The position numbers and the translations under genes are program-made. From the NCBI GenBank assembly GCA_039720395.1, contig CM077832.1, forward strand, positions 29,809,763-29,873,762: DNA of 64,000 nucleotides, written 5' to 3'. The DNA comes from Liquidambar formosana (taxonomy: Eukaryota > Streptophyta > Magnoliopsida > Saxifragales > Altingiaceae). Positions 46,183 to 57,910 of this stretch are shown here, in pieces. Positions within the stretch are counted from its first letter, which is position 1; every line of letters begins with the position of its first letter. The notes below the pieces were generated by a model. It had not been told where the DNA came from, ran no database searches, and was given only the letters and a program-made list of their open reading frames with translations.

Positions 46183-47028
46183 TCAACATAGAAGAGAAAT
46201 ATAAGGTTAAGTTTCATTTAATGAGAAGAGGGGAATGATCTAACAGGATTGGGATGGTGCAAAAAAAATAAAATAAAATAAAATAAAATAATAAAAAGGA
46301 AGACTAAAATGGTATAATGGACATTTGACTCTAAATCCCCTATATTTGGAGTTAAAATACATTATTGTCACTTTGAATGGAATAAGAGAGTTTAGGCATT
46401 TTTGTAAGATTGCTTTTATTTTGACTCATCAGTTTACATGCATTGTACTTTCCTTAATTTTTTTTTTTTTTTTTTTTTTTTTTCGTTCTCTGCTTTTCCA
46501 AATGGGATAATCTTTACATGAAGGAGCATTAGGTGTTCAATCGAAACTTGAGAATTCAAGCTTTTTTCAGTACTAGTGTGCAAAATTATATTTATTTTTC
46601 ATTTTTACAATAGATTTTTTATTAAAAAATATTCAAAAAATTTATCTTAATTTATACATCTTAGTTGGTGGACCATTTGACCCGATTTGTTGAACCGAGT
46701 TGAACCAATTTGTGCACTTGGCTAGATGAATATCCAAACCACTTTTCAAAACATTGTATTTGAGTAGTGGATTTTCTTGACAAAAATGCCCTAATCACGT
46801 TTTTTTGCGTAAATTACAGAAAACTCCCTAGAACCATTGAGCTTCAACGTCGTGAACTTAAAACAGAACAAAGTAGTCCTTGTATGAGCAAATGACACTT
46901 TGTCCCATCGGTTGTTGTGCCTTTGGCAAAAATACTAAAAAATGATCACGTGACTAAAAGTCTAAACATAAACCACTTGAGCTATAGGGCAGACTTCACT
47001 TTAATTATTACATCAAATTATATACAAC
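45280..47028. other. Intergenic region after FSD2
   Basis: The first few hundred bases probably hold the 3' UTR. It contains T and G runs (45290-45352), a T run at 46137-46181, an AAAAT microsatellite (46260-46295) and another T run (46459-46483). No gene was recognised. Confidence 0.45.
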
Positions 47029-49855
47029 TTTTTTTTTGATAGAAATCAGTAGAGTTTTATTAAAGAGAACTAGAATGAAGATTAGCTTGGAAATGGTCCC
47101 TTACACACGGTGGAACCTCTTTCATCCATACAAGAAGATCATCTAAAACAGATGCATATCTGGCAAGGTTATGAGCCACTGAATTGCCTAACCTGCCTAC
47201 ATGCTTAAATTCTACAAAATCAAACGACCTCCTCGCCTCCAATCGAGCATCTTCAATGATCGAATCAATTATCAATCGAGCCTTTCCATGTGAATTAATG
47301 GATTGAATCACTTCTAAATTATCACCTTCCATGATCACACATCGCAAACCCAAATCTCGAGCAAAACCCACAGCAAACCGCATAGCAATAGCCTCAACTT
47401 GAGCTGGGAACAAGGTTCCATGAACCTTTTTAGATGCGGCTGCAATCAACTGCCCAGCGGAATCCCGAATCACAACACCCAATCCGACACTAAGTTTGTC
47501 TTCAAAAATGGCTCCATCCACATTTATCTTGAACCAACCATCGTTAGGAGGCTGCCATTTTGAAGAGATTTTAAAGCCAACCATCTTGGACACGCTCTGA
47601 GTCTCAGTAAAGTCTTGAAATAGCCTACTAGTCATCTCAATGAGATGTAGAGGTTCCTTCTTTATCCCCTCAAAAACAACTTGGTTTCTATTATACCATA
47701 TTGACCACATAACCAGTACCACCATTGCCACCTTATCCTTTCCAAGTGCCCTTAATATACTCATTAGCCAATCACGGATATCTGAAAGAGAAAGGTCATC
47801 TAAAGAGACCTTCATAGAGCTATGAGACCATACCTGCTTGGCCCACCTGCATTCTTTGAACACATGCAAAATTGTCTCTTCCCCATCTCCACACATTGGA
47901 CAAACAGGATCAACTTCTATTTTCCTTCGTAGCAGATTTGCATTCGTAGGCAAAATATTCTTGTTGACCCTCCAAATGAAGTGTTTTACTTTATTTGGTT
48001 TACCCAACTTCCATATCAAATAGACAAATGGGTCACCCTCATCGTTGTTTGAACTTTCCCTTGTAACAACTCCGTTGGCTCGACACTTGATCTCCATTTC
48101 CAGCATGTAAGCACTTCGCACGGTAAAACCACCTCTCGCTTGGTAATGCCAAACCAACCGATCCACTGGCAACTTGAAACTGAGTGGTAATTGACAGATA
48201 GCCTTAGCCTCATGAGGAAGAAAAACTCTTTCAATAAGCCCTCTGTTCCATTCCCTTTTGTCCATATCAATCAATTCACTTACACGGGCTTCATCTCCCA
48301 GAACTTGTTGTAGCGAAACCACTTTAAAGTGGTAGGTGTAGGCAGCCATTTGTCCTTCCAAACTTGCACTGACTGCCCATTGCCGATGTGCCATCTAACC
48401 CCACAAGCCAACAGATCTTTCGCCTCCTAAATACTTCTCCAAGAATAGCTCGGGTTTACCCCCTGCCCCGCATCAAGAAAACTACAGTGCGGAAAGTATT
48501 TTGCCTTCATCACCCTTACAAATAAAGAGTTAGTATTTATGAGGAGACGCCAACCCTGTTTGGCCAACAGTGCTTTATTAAAGGCCCCCAAGTCTCGAAA
48601 GCCAAGCCCACCCTTGAACTTCGAAATACATAACTCGTCCCACCTTATCCAGCGAACTCCCTTCTCTTGTTTATTCTGCCCCCACCAAAAATTACATATC
48701 ATCGCTTTAATCTCCTGGCATAAAGAAATGGGTAATTTGAAGCAACTCATAGCATAAATGGGTATAGCCTGGGCAACCGTCTTAATTAGGACCTCCTTCC
48801 CTGCCTTTAAAAGCAACTTTTCTTTCCAGCCCTGAAGCCGTTTCCAAACTCTTGCCTTGATGTGACTGAACACCTCCCTTCGTGACCTACCAATCATGGA
48901 TGGCAACCCTAAATACTTCGCATGCAAGTCACCATTTGGGATGCCAAATATATTTTTGAGAGCTTCTTTTTGTGCATTGCTTGTATTTCTGCTAAAAAAG
49001 ATAGAGGACTTCTCCATATTAACTTTCTGACCTGAAGCAGCTTCATAATGCTGTAAAATATCCATGGCTTTCAAACATTCGGCCTTGGAGGCTCTCCCAA
49101 AAAGCAAGCTATCATCAGCAAAGAAAAAGTGTGACACTTTTGGTCCATGTCTGCATATAGACACCCCCGTGAGCAAATTTTCCTGTTCAGCATTGCGAAT
49201 CATTGAAGTCAAACCTTCTGCAACAAGGAGGGAGAGATAAAGGGAAAGAGGATCTCCTTGGCGGAGACCTTGAGACGGACTAAAATATCCACATTTACTG
49301 CCATTAAAAATAACAAAATAGGAAACTATGCTGACACAAGACATGACTGGCTGAATCTATTGATTATCAAAACCCAATCTCTCCATGATTTTCTTTAGAA
49401 AAGGCCACTCCACCCTATCATAAGCTTTGCTCATATCCAATTTAAGTGCAAAATGTCCGTGACGGCCAGACCGTTTGTTTTTCAAAAAATGCATGATCTC
49501 AAACGCCACCAAAACATTATCTGAGATAAGTCGACTTGGAACAAAGGCGCTTTAACTTTCAGAGATAATGTAAGGTGGAATTTCCTTCAAGCGGTTGGCC
49601 AATACTTTAGCAATAATCTTATAAACCACGTTACAAAGACTAATAGGTCTATATTGAGTAATATGTTCAGGGCTGTCAGTTTTGGGAATAAGCACAATAT
49701 AAGTATAATTGTAATTCTTGAGCATATTACCACCATTAAGAAAAGACAGGGTGGCCTCAGTTACCGCCGGGCCAACAATATGCCAATATTTTTGGAAAAA
49801 AAGAACTGGCATGCCGTCAAGGCCGGGAGCTTTGTTGGGTTGCATTTGAAAGAGA
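47029..49855 (-). pseudogene. L1-type LINE, 5'-truncated: reverse transcriptase, zinc-binding region, RNase H
   Basis: Minus-strand frames cover the ORF2 C-terminal two thirds. Reverse transcriptase begins at FQMQPNKAPGLDGMP (about 49850). It includes IPKTDSPEHITQYRPISL, a GLRQGDPLS motif and a catalytic FFADDSLLFG (about 49120-49090). The zinc-binding region (CPMCGDGEETILHVFKECRW) lies near 47910-47850. An RNase H-like domain (INVDGAIF, RCVIMEGDNLEVI) reaches the stop at 47060. A T-run at 47029-47037 is the poly(A) tail. Damage is light: a stop at about 49550, another near 49350 and a break at about 48425-48395. No clear target duplication was found. The endonuclease and ORF1 are missing. 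Confidence 0.85.
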
Positions 49856-49869
49856 GAGAGAATGAATAG

Positions 49870-50200
49870 TGATTGAACACCAGTGTCACTACCCCAAAAA
49901 AGGCCCTCGAGGGCAAAAAAACCCTTGTGGATTGACACGAAGAGGACTACCTTGGCACAAATGAAATATAGGAGGGCAGGAGGGTTCATCAAGGCATGAT
50001 TTTTGTAAGGTTTTTATATGCGTAAATGGTGATTCATAGTTAAAAAATGAACAACATCAGTGTCATTACCCCCAAGGGCAAGGGCGGCCACCCCCGAGAT
50101 GCGGTTCGGATTTTTAGGGATTATTTTAAGAGAGATCATTAAGGCATATTTTGGTATTGTTCTTGATGCCTAAATGGTGATTAGTGGCTAATATTTGGTT
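49870..50200. repeat. Pair of diverged tandem segments
   Basis: Two adjacent segments (about 49876-50035 and 50057-50185) share CAGTGTCA.TACCCC at the left and CAT.AAGGCAT and TAAATGGTGATT farther right. They look like an old tandem duplication directly upstream of the truncated LINE. The unit was not recognised. Confidence 0.4.
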
Positions 50201-50282
50201 AGTAGAGGCTGCAGAAATTAAGGGAGAATGGAGGTGAGTGGGTTATATTACAAGATCTCAAATATGGCGTGGTTTACCAACG

Positions 50283-50455
50283 AAGGTTGCCCTGAGTGGA
50301 AGGGGTTGGTCGCTTAAGCAAGAGGTCTCGAGTTCGAGCCCTTGTGAATGCAGCAAATTTTCTTGCGAAAGGTCCCCGCTTCGGCTCCCAACCGTACCTT
50401 GGAGGATTAGTCTTTGACGAAACCTGGGGACACCTTGGGAAACTAAAAAAAAATA
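50283..50455 (+). mobile_element. tRNA-derived SINE-like element
   Basis: An A-box-like part (TTGCCCTGAGTGGAAGGGG) is followed by a B box (GAGTTCGAGCCC) about 45 bases later. The element ends in an A-rich and AT tail (50444-50464). Target duplications were not resolved. Confidence 0.5.
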
Positions 50456-50464
50456 TATATATAT

Positions 50465-51225
50465 GGCGTGGTTTCTTCAAGGTATTCTTGGAATATGTAG
50501 GAGTGTATTTATAGATTTTGGAGGAAGTTTTTAAGGGTAAAATGGGAATTAGGTATTTTGGAGGTTAGGTGTCTGAAGAAGTTTGGAGAAAAAAAATGGA
50601 ACTAAATGAGGTAAAAAAGATCAAATGGCACAAAGGCAGTAGACGAAATGCATTTTGTTGGAAAAAACAATGGCTAGGCTAATGCCCACACCATAACCCC
50701 CACACCCCCACCCCCCCCTCCCTGGGGGGCCGAAATATACCTATGCTACTGCCATACGACTGCATCCATAATTGTCAAACAAGCACTGCAAGTGTTATGA
50801 CCAGAAGGCTAGAATTAATGCTAAACTGTGAATCTGTGATCAATAAATAGTAAGTTATTAAACATTTGATTTCATTGCAAATGGGCATCAAAGGCTAAGA
50901 ATTGAAGCATTGGGTTAATTAAACCATACATTCTTATAATTAAATAAGAAGAGTCACCATCAAACATTCTTTTTTGAAAATACTAACTACGGAGTATTAA
51001 TTTTCACCAAAAAAGAAAAAAAAAAAAGAAAGAGAAGAAGAAAAAAATAATTAACTATTAATTGAGAAGTGAATTACAAAAAACTCCCTTGAAGTATGAG
51101 TGCTTTTTCACCATGTACCTTAAAACACATCAATTTCTGTCAATGACTAGACGAGGTGCATTATACTTAATACCTAATATAAATATATAGAGAGGGGGGG
51201 AGGAGAAGATGGCGAGGACTCCTAA
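50465..51225. other. Intergenic region, nothing recognised
   Basis: No supported gene. A C-rich tract lies at 50695-50725, and an A/G-rich tract at 51008-51048. Confidence 0.4.
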
Positions 51226-52342
51226 GAGCATCTCCAGCCATGTGAGCTAAATTAGGTGTGCTATTGCTATTTTAGCACATGCTACAGTACCAAATGCTAT
51301 AATTTAGCACAATGTGCTCCAATGATGCTAATAAACGTAGTGTGTTATTTTTTGCCACAACTTTAACTCTTTCCACAGATTTAAGGTCTCGTAAAATAGT
51401 GAATGAGGTATATCGTGGATTAAATGCAATGTTGCTTGAGTGGGATGAATGAGTTAAAAAAAAGGGTATGTTTTCTAATTTTATTTTTTTATTTTTTTTA
51501 TATACAAGATTTCAATATTATTTTTGAAAATATTGTACTTATTTATGGGTTGTTGGGTTACTGAGAAAATTTTGGAAGAAAAATGGAGGAAAAGAAATTG
51601 TTGGTGTGTTTAGTTGTTGAGAAATGGAGGAAAAGCTGATATGGCAAATATAGCAATAACTCACCCTTGTGCCAAATATAGCACAAGGGTGAGCTATTGC
51701 TATATTTAGCACATGCATTTAACACACCATTGGAGCATCCCAACTTAGAGCATCTCCAAGGGTGAGCAATATGGTGTGTTATTGCTATTATAGCATTTAG
51801 CACAAGTAGGGATGCTCCAATGGTGTGCTAAATGCATGTGCTAAATATAGCAATAGCTCACCCTTGTGCTAAATATAGCACAAGGGTGAGCTATTGCTAT
51901 ATTTGCCATATCAGTTTTTCCTCCCTTTCTCAACAACCAAACACACCAGCAACTTCTTTTCCTCCATTTTTCTTCTAAAATTTTCTCAGTAACCCAATAG
52001 CCCATAAATAAATACAATATTTTCAAAAATAATATTGAAATCTTATATATAAATAAAAAATAAAAAAAATAAAAAAAAAATCAGAAAACATACCTTTTTT
52101 ATTTTATTTTAAACTCATTCATCTTACTCAAGCAATATTATATTTGATCTATGATATATCTCATTCATTATCTTACGAGACTTTAAATCTATAGAAAGAG
52201 TTGAAGTTGTCGCAAAAAATAGCACACTACGTTTATTTGAATCATTGGAGCACATTATGCTAAATTATAGCATTTGGTATTGTAGCATGTACTAAAATAG
52301 CAATAGCACACTTAATTTAGCTCACATGGCTAGAGATACTCG
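51226..52342. mobile_element. 1.1-kb foldback (Harbinger-type) element with ~490-bp arms
   Basis: The ends are inverted (GAGCATCTCCAGCCATGTGA on the left; TCACATGGCTAGAGATACTC on the right), with TAA on both sides (51223-51225 and 52343-52345), as in PIF/Harbinger MITEs. The two arms, about 51226-51720 and 51850-52342, are near-complete reverse complements. One example is GGAGGAAAAG near 51590 against CTTTTCCTCC near 51957. The centre holds further copies of the termini (GAGCATCTCCAAGGGTGAGC at 51749), so the element seems built from nested copies. Transcribed across, it would form a long hairpin. It ends 416 bp before the CDC20-type start codon. Confidence 0.82.
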
Positions 52343-52518
52343 TAATAACAAGTAGCTAAATCACATCATTAATGACAAGGGTAAACTCGACTTTTCACAA
52401 TTGATTTCATTTTGTTTCCTTAAACCTTACTCAATTGAAGAATGACTTGCATTAAACAGAAAGGGGTTTGAGTGTAAGTTTCAATAAGTGAGAGGATCTC
52501 AGTGCCTTTTTCCAACCC

Positions 52519-52545
52519 GAAAAAAAAAAAAAAAAAAAAAAAAAA
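52519..52545. repeat. A tract upstream of the CDC20-type gene
   Basis: A run of about 26 A residues. It lies about 215 bp before the start codon at 52759. Confidence 0.85.
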
Positions 52546-52758
52546 CTTGCTTAAATGGGCACCGAACCGAACAATTCATTACCGTAGAGGTTTCCCGCCT
52601 AATTTAAACCCAATTATGTATTACTTTCAGAAGTCAGGACGAAAATTACGACGGTTAGAAAGTGGACCAATCAATAAACTGTCTGAACTTTCATGGTTTT
52701 TCGTTCTTTAACCCAAGAAAAAAATATTTTTTTTATCGTTCTCTCTCCATCATTACCC

Positions 52759-54922
52759 ATGGATCAATCAGACAGCACCATGTGGAGACTTCAGTCCGAG
52801 TGGTACTCTCCTTCTCGCCTTCTCAGCAGTCCCAATGAATACTGCTTCACGGTATATAGATTTTTCATTCAGAAATCTTTTGTGTTTCTTCAGTTGCCTT
52901 CCTCTCATTCATTCTTTTATATGACTGTATGTCGTTGATCACTTCCATCTTCTTCGTTTTACTTCTCATACGTGAAGGGGGATCGGTTTATACCAAATAG
53001 GAGTTTGATGGATCTTGATCATGCCTACAGCTTGCTGACGAACAGGACAAAACAAGTATCAAATTCAAAATTCAATGTTGGTCGACTCTTTCTTTCTTTC
53101 TTTCTTTCTTTCTTTCATTTTTTTTTTTTTTTCATCTGGGTTTTATACTCTCAGATGGGTATTAAGGTCCTTGGGTTTTCTTGGCTATGGCGTGAAAAAT
53201 ACGTTGGAATTGATAACAGGGTATTTGGGTTTTATTGGGTTGTTTTGTTTGTGGCAGGAAGAATACAGACGGAAGTTGGAAGAGAATCTGACTTTAGATT
53301 CTGAAGGGAGACCATTGAGGATGTTGGTCTTTCGGGGAAGCCCGAAATTGAGTGGAAAATCAGTTCGTCATATTGATGAGATGCGGCGGGATGAGGCCGA
53401 AGCACTGACTATTAATCATAACACGAGGCAACCTCGATTTCGACATCTGCCCAAGGTACTGATTTCAGCGTTTTTCTTGTACTTGTTCCCCCCAACCCCC
53501 TTCTTTTTTAGTCTTGTTACTAGTTTTTGAATTCTCCTATATCTTTAAGTTCACTGGAAATTGGTGTGTTTGGTGTTATTTTGTTTATTATTTCATTTGA
53601 ATTGTTTTAGAGGAGCTTCTGAGAGTCTTGCCACAACTTTATAATTATAATGGAGAAAACAGAAACTCTTATACTAGAAGTAACTTGGGACAGTCCTGTT
53701 TGCGTATTTAATTATGGGCTTGTTTTTTAGCAGTGGACCTAATCAAGGACCATTACCACATCGCATTGCTGGTTTTTTTTTTCTCAGAATTTTTTTTTTT
53801 AATTCCTTTTCTATCTGAAAAATTTTGGAAGCAGATTAATAGAATGTTTGGATGTGTTTCTGTTTTCTCAAGTTTGGAAAAAAAACATAGATCACAACTA
53901 AGGGGTGGACAGAGTTTTTCTGAATCTTGAGGTTGAATAATTGGAGTTAAGAAGATGTGCGTCACGATGTTTGCCCTAACCTTCTGTTGGTTGCTGAAAA
54001 ATTGAGGAAAAGAAAGGTTTTAGTCTCTAAATGTTTTTTGTTGTTTGTGTTTCCTAGAGAGAGTGAGAATTTCTACTCAATTAAACCAAATAGTTCTATT
54101 AGGCTCAATGTAGTGCAGTTTTTCTACTTCTCATTTTTTTTTTAGCCCAAAATATCAAATTAAAGGTCATTACTCAATGTTGAGCCAGCTAAACTGGGTC
54201 GGTCCTGTGAAGGGTGAGCAAAATATGGCCTTAATCTTTGTTTCTTTAATATAAAGTAGCCATTCTCAATACTTGAACCTATATCATCTTGCTTGGTAAC
54301 TTGAGACTTTCCTTATTGCACCATTCATTGACCCCTTAGAATAATGAAAAATAGAAGATTTATAGTCTAGTTTAGTTTTCTTTTCCTACATTTTTTCAGT
54401 TACCAAATAAAGTATAAAGCAAATAGTAAAAACGGGAAGCAGAAATGTATACTTTGTTTAATAAACATACATAGGGGATTACTTAAAGGTAAGTTTGTTT
54501 GCTGGAGTGAAAAGGCAGACCCATCAACATCTACTTCTGCAGTGATCTCTGCCTTCAGAATTTTAAAAGGATAAATATTTCTAAATGTCCTCATAATTTG
54601 ATGCCATTTGCTCTTTAAATAACCTGGTGTATATATGGGTGTGCAGAGAGAAGTTAGGGTTCTGGATGCAACAAGAGTTAGGGATGACTTTTATTTGAAC
54701 ATCTTGGATTGGAGTAAGAAAAACATTATTGCCATTGCTTTGGGCTCAGACTTATACCTCTGGAACTCCGAGACTGGAAAAAATCATAAATTGTTGCAAG
54801 TAGATGGCCACCATGATTACCCTGCAAGTGTAGCCTGGTCTAAGGATGCCAGAATGGTGGCCGTTGGACATATGCGCTCCAAAATTCAACTCTGGGATGC
54901 TGAGACTTCCCAGATTGTAAGT

Positions 54923-54967
<45 letters not shown>

Positions 54968-56264
54968 GATTAAATAAATTCGAATGGGTAGGAAGAGGGA
55001 ATTAATGACTCCATTAATCAGTTTTTATGTTTTACACACAGGTTAGAAGTCTAGGAGGTCATCAACGCAGGGTAGGAACCATTGCATGGAACGGTCACAT
55101 TCTAACATCAGGAAGCCAAGATAAATCCATCATTAACCATGATGGTATGTACTTTAACCCTATCCTTTCTACTATAACTATTTTAAAATTCAGAAAAATG
55201 AGAGGATTAATTTACTTCTTGTGTGCATTTGCTTTTGGTTTGAAGTAAGAGCAAGAAACAGTTCTTCCTGTATACGAGCACACACTCAAGAAGTGTGCGG
55301 TTTGAAATGGTCAAGCAGTGGAAATATATTGGCAAGTGGTGGCAACGAAAATCTTATTTACATATGGGAAGCTTCCAAGATGAGCTCATCCAATTTCTTG
55401 CACCAGTTTAATGAACATCAAGCTGCAGTCAAGGCCCTTGCATGGTGCCCATATCAGTCTGATGTACTTGCCTCTGGAGGAGGCACGATGGATGGGTGTA
55501 TTAAGTTATGGAATATACAAAAGGGGACGTGCATTAACAGTATAGATACTAAAGCACAGGCAAGTCTAACAATGTGCTTGATCTTCTTTCTTTCAAGCAT
55601 TTTGTAACAGTAAATGAGAACTTAATTCTTCCTTGAATTGCTTCCTAACACATCCTTTGCTTAAAACTCAAGTGCTTTGAGCTTTTGGAATATTATAGTG
55701 CCTTGTACTACTTGCTAGATGGGTATAAAACTTTCACCTGATCCTGTCCTCCTTAGCAGTACTATTCTGTTGAAATTAATTCAAACATATAACCGTATAT
55801 CGATTTGGATTAATGACTGTAATTTGTCGTTATGTGGACAGATTTGTGGATTGGAATGGAACAGACATCATAAGGAGATATTGAGCGGCCATGGCTTCAG
55901 TACGAGTGAGCATAAAAACCATCTCTGTCTGTGGAGGTATCCTTGTATGTCTAAAGTAGGAGAATTAATAAGCCACTCATCCAGAGTCCTCCACCTCTCC
56001 CAGGTTTGACAAATAACTTTATTAACTAGAAAACAGCTTGAATTCAGAACCAAATAGAATACGACATCTCGAATATGCTTAAACCTTAATTGGCTCATTT
56101 GCTTGACTTGAGCGCTGCAGAGCCCAGATGGATTAACTGTGGCATCAGCTGGTGCAGATGAGACTCTTCGCTTTTGGGAGGTTTTTGGACCAGCTATTAA
56201 ACAAAATACAAGGATTTCAGATCTGGACAACCTTCTGTCTTTAAAGATATCCCCCATAAGATGA
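52759..56264 (+). CDS. CDC20: CDC20-family activator of the anaphase-promoting complex, eight exons
   Basis: Exons are 52759-52851, 52978-53076, 53258-53455, 54647-54916, 55042-55144, 55246-55559, 55842-56003 and 56121-56264, giving 460 residues. CDC20 proteins load substrates onto the APC/C ubiquitin ligase in mitosis. The N-terminus has the C-box DRFIPNR (residues 33-39). A Mad2-binding-like RMLVFRGSP lies near 85-93. From about residue 135 ([14 protein letters not shown]) a seven-bladed WD40 propeller follows, including [20 protein letters not shown] and [20 protein letters not shown]. The protein ends in Ile-Arg, the APC/C-binding tail. Intron 6 has a GC donor (CAG|GCAAGT). The exon 2 donor could instead be at 53056, shortening the protein by seven residues. 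N-terminal spacing and YRRKLEENL favour CDC20 over CCS52/FZR. No KEN box was seen. Which CDC20 paralogue this is cannot be told. Confidence 0.9.
53456..54646. other. Intron 3 of the CDC20-type gene
   Basis: A 1.19-kb intron with T tracts near 53766-53805 and no recognised insertion or exon. Confidence 0.5.
54927..54963. repeat. (CT)n microsatellite in intron 4 of the CDC20-type gene
   Basis: About 18 CT units start ten bases after the donor at 54917. The intron is only 125 bp long. Confidence 0.95.
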
Positions 56265-56488
56265 CTACATGCCCATCGATCTCCTCTTTTCTTTATTTTC
56301 TTGGTCATTGTACAAGAAGTTGACAGCACAGTTGTCTGTTTGTATTTTTTCTACTGTTAAGTTATATGATCGTTGATGTAGAAAATGAGAATAATGAAAG
56401 AAGCACATATAGCATGGTTGAGATCTGAGAAGTTTTGTTAAAATCATATAGAATATAGGTTAATCTATCTTGGCCCAAGATTCAACCC

Positions 56489-56521
<33 letters not shown>

Positions 56522-57354
56522 GGGGGGGCACCCCAATTTTGTAGGTGTAACATTGCATTTTTTACTCCCCTTGTGAGAGTTATGATTTTGAGATTTACAC
56601 GAGAGATTGGTCAGGGTTTTGGAATGGAAATTGAGTCTTTAAGCTCAAGTTGACACTTTTTTTCCTTATCACCCTTTTGTTAGAGCCTATTATCATATGC
56701 ATGTTTTTGTCTTGTTTGTATAAACTAAATTTTGTCTTGATTGTCATCTTGAGTCCTTAGCCCCAATGATGGGTTTTTAAGATTATTTTAATGAATTAAT
56801 CTTAAAGGATTAGTCGAATCACAAGAGGGGTTATTGGTTGGAAATTGAGGAAAATTATTTTCTTAAATTAATTGTTTTTCACATGTGCCACTAGCATGTG
56901 TACGAATGTGATATGTGTACATACACACATATGATATATGCGTATGCACATTAGCATCAACTCTCCAAATTATATAAAATGTAATTTCTTTTTCCTTTTT
57001 AGATTAGAAGGATTTTAAAATTAATAGAAATCTTTTTTAATTATTCTCCAAGTAAACCTAGTCTAGAAAGGAAATGTAAAACCCTAATTTTCTAATATAA
57101 ATACTCTTTTAATGTCTTTGAGAAAAGGAGGGAAGAAGGGAGAAAGTTACTAGCGTATGCATGAGTGTGCATTAAGCTTGCTAGCCGCGCATTAGGACTT
57201 AAAACTAGCATTACAGTTGTGCCAATTTGAGATTTTTCATATGATGCATTTTCATTATAATGATGCATTTTTGCACTGTCGTGATGCAAAAATTGACTTT
57301 ACATCACTTAAATGGCTCATATAGTTAGAGATTCTCTAAGAGAGTTGCATAGTA
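56265..57354. other. 3' flank of the CDC20-type gene
   Basis: It probably includes the 3' UTR. A (GA)n tract followed by a G run occupies 56489-56528. No further gene was recognised. Confidence 0.45.
56489..56528. repeat. (GA)n followed by poly-G
   Basis: About eleven GA units run into about 18 G residues. Confidence 0.95.
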
Positions 57355-57910
57355 TGTTACAATCCTAATGTCTCACATTGGTTAAGTATAGACTTAACCA
57401 TGTGTATATTAGCTCTTAAGCGCCCTCTCCTTGCAAGCCGAGTTTTCAAGGACGAGATACATTTTTATGAAAAACTTGTGCGATTAATTCGGCTTATTCT
57501 TGTGTATGTTATGCTCACCCTTACAACATTTTTTTTTCTAGATGAGTAATCTGTTAGATTGCTGGGCTGAGTGCAGTGGAGCCATTAAGCGCATCGAGCT
57601 AGAACCTCTTAGATTTATCATTCACTAGTATTAGTTATGTAGTGATTCCTTTTCATTATGAGAGGATTATTGACTCATTTCAGATGTTATTTCTTTTAAA
57701 GTTTGGATTTATGAGTTTGGGTAGTATTTTAATTATTTTAGTTATTGTCGGTGATTGTGACATCATTGAATCTTTGGAGATTATCAATGCTTGAATTTCA
57801 ATATTCGAATTTTGTTGTGAATGGAATATTTTTATTGATCACATGTATGGTTGGAATATGAATGTTAAGTTGCACTACTTGATTCGCGTATTCGGGTTTG
57901 GGGTGTGACA
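57355..57910 (+). mobile_element. Possible solo LTR
   Basis: The stretch begins TGTTACAATCCTAATGTCTC and ends GTTTGGGGTGTGACA, the TG...CA ends and typical edge words of plant gypsy LTRs. Its length (556 bp) is in the usual range. The flanking five bases (TAGTA and GAATA) do not match well, so a target duplication is not supported. Confidence 0.28.

Noticed and set aside
52972..53304. 110-residue + strand frame as a single exon
   Set aside because: Only its first 99 coding bases (52978-53076) fit the CDC20 family. The rest is intron with a TTTC microsatellite.
55868..56329. 153-residue minus-strand frame
   Set aside because: It is antisense to exons 7 and 8 of the CDC20-type gene and has no independent support.
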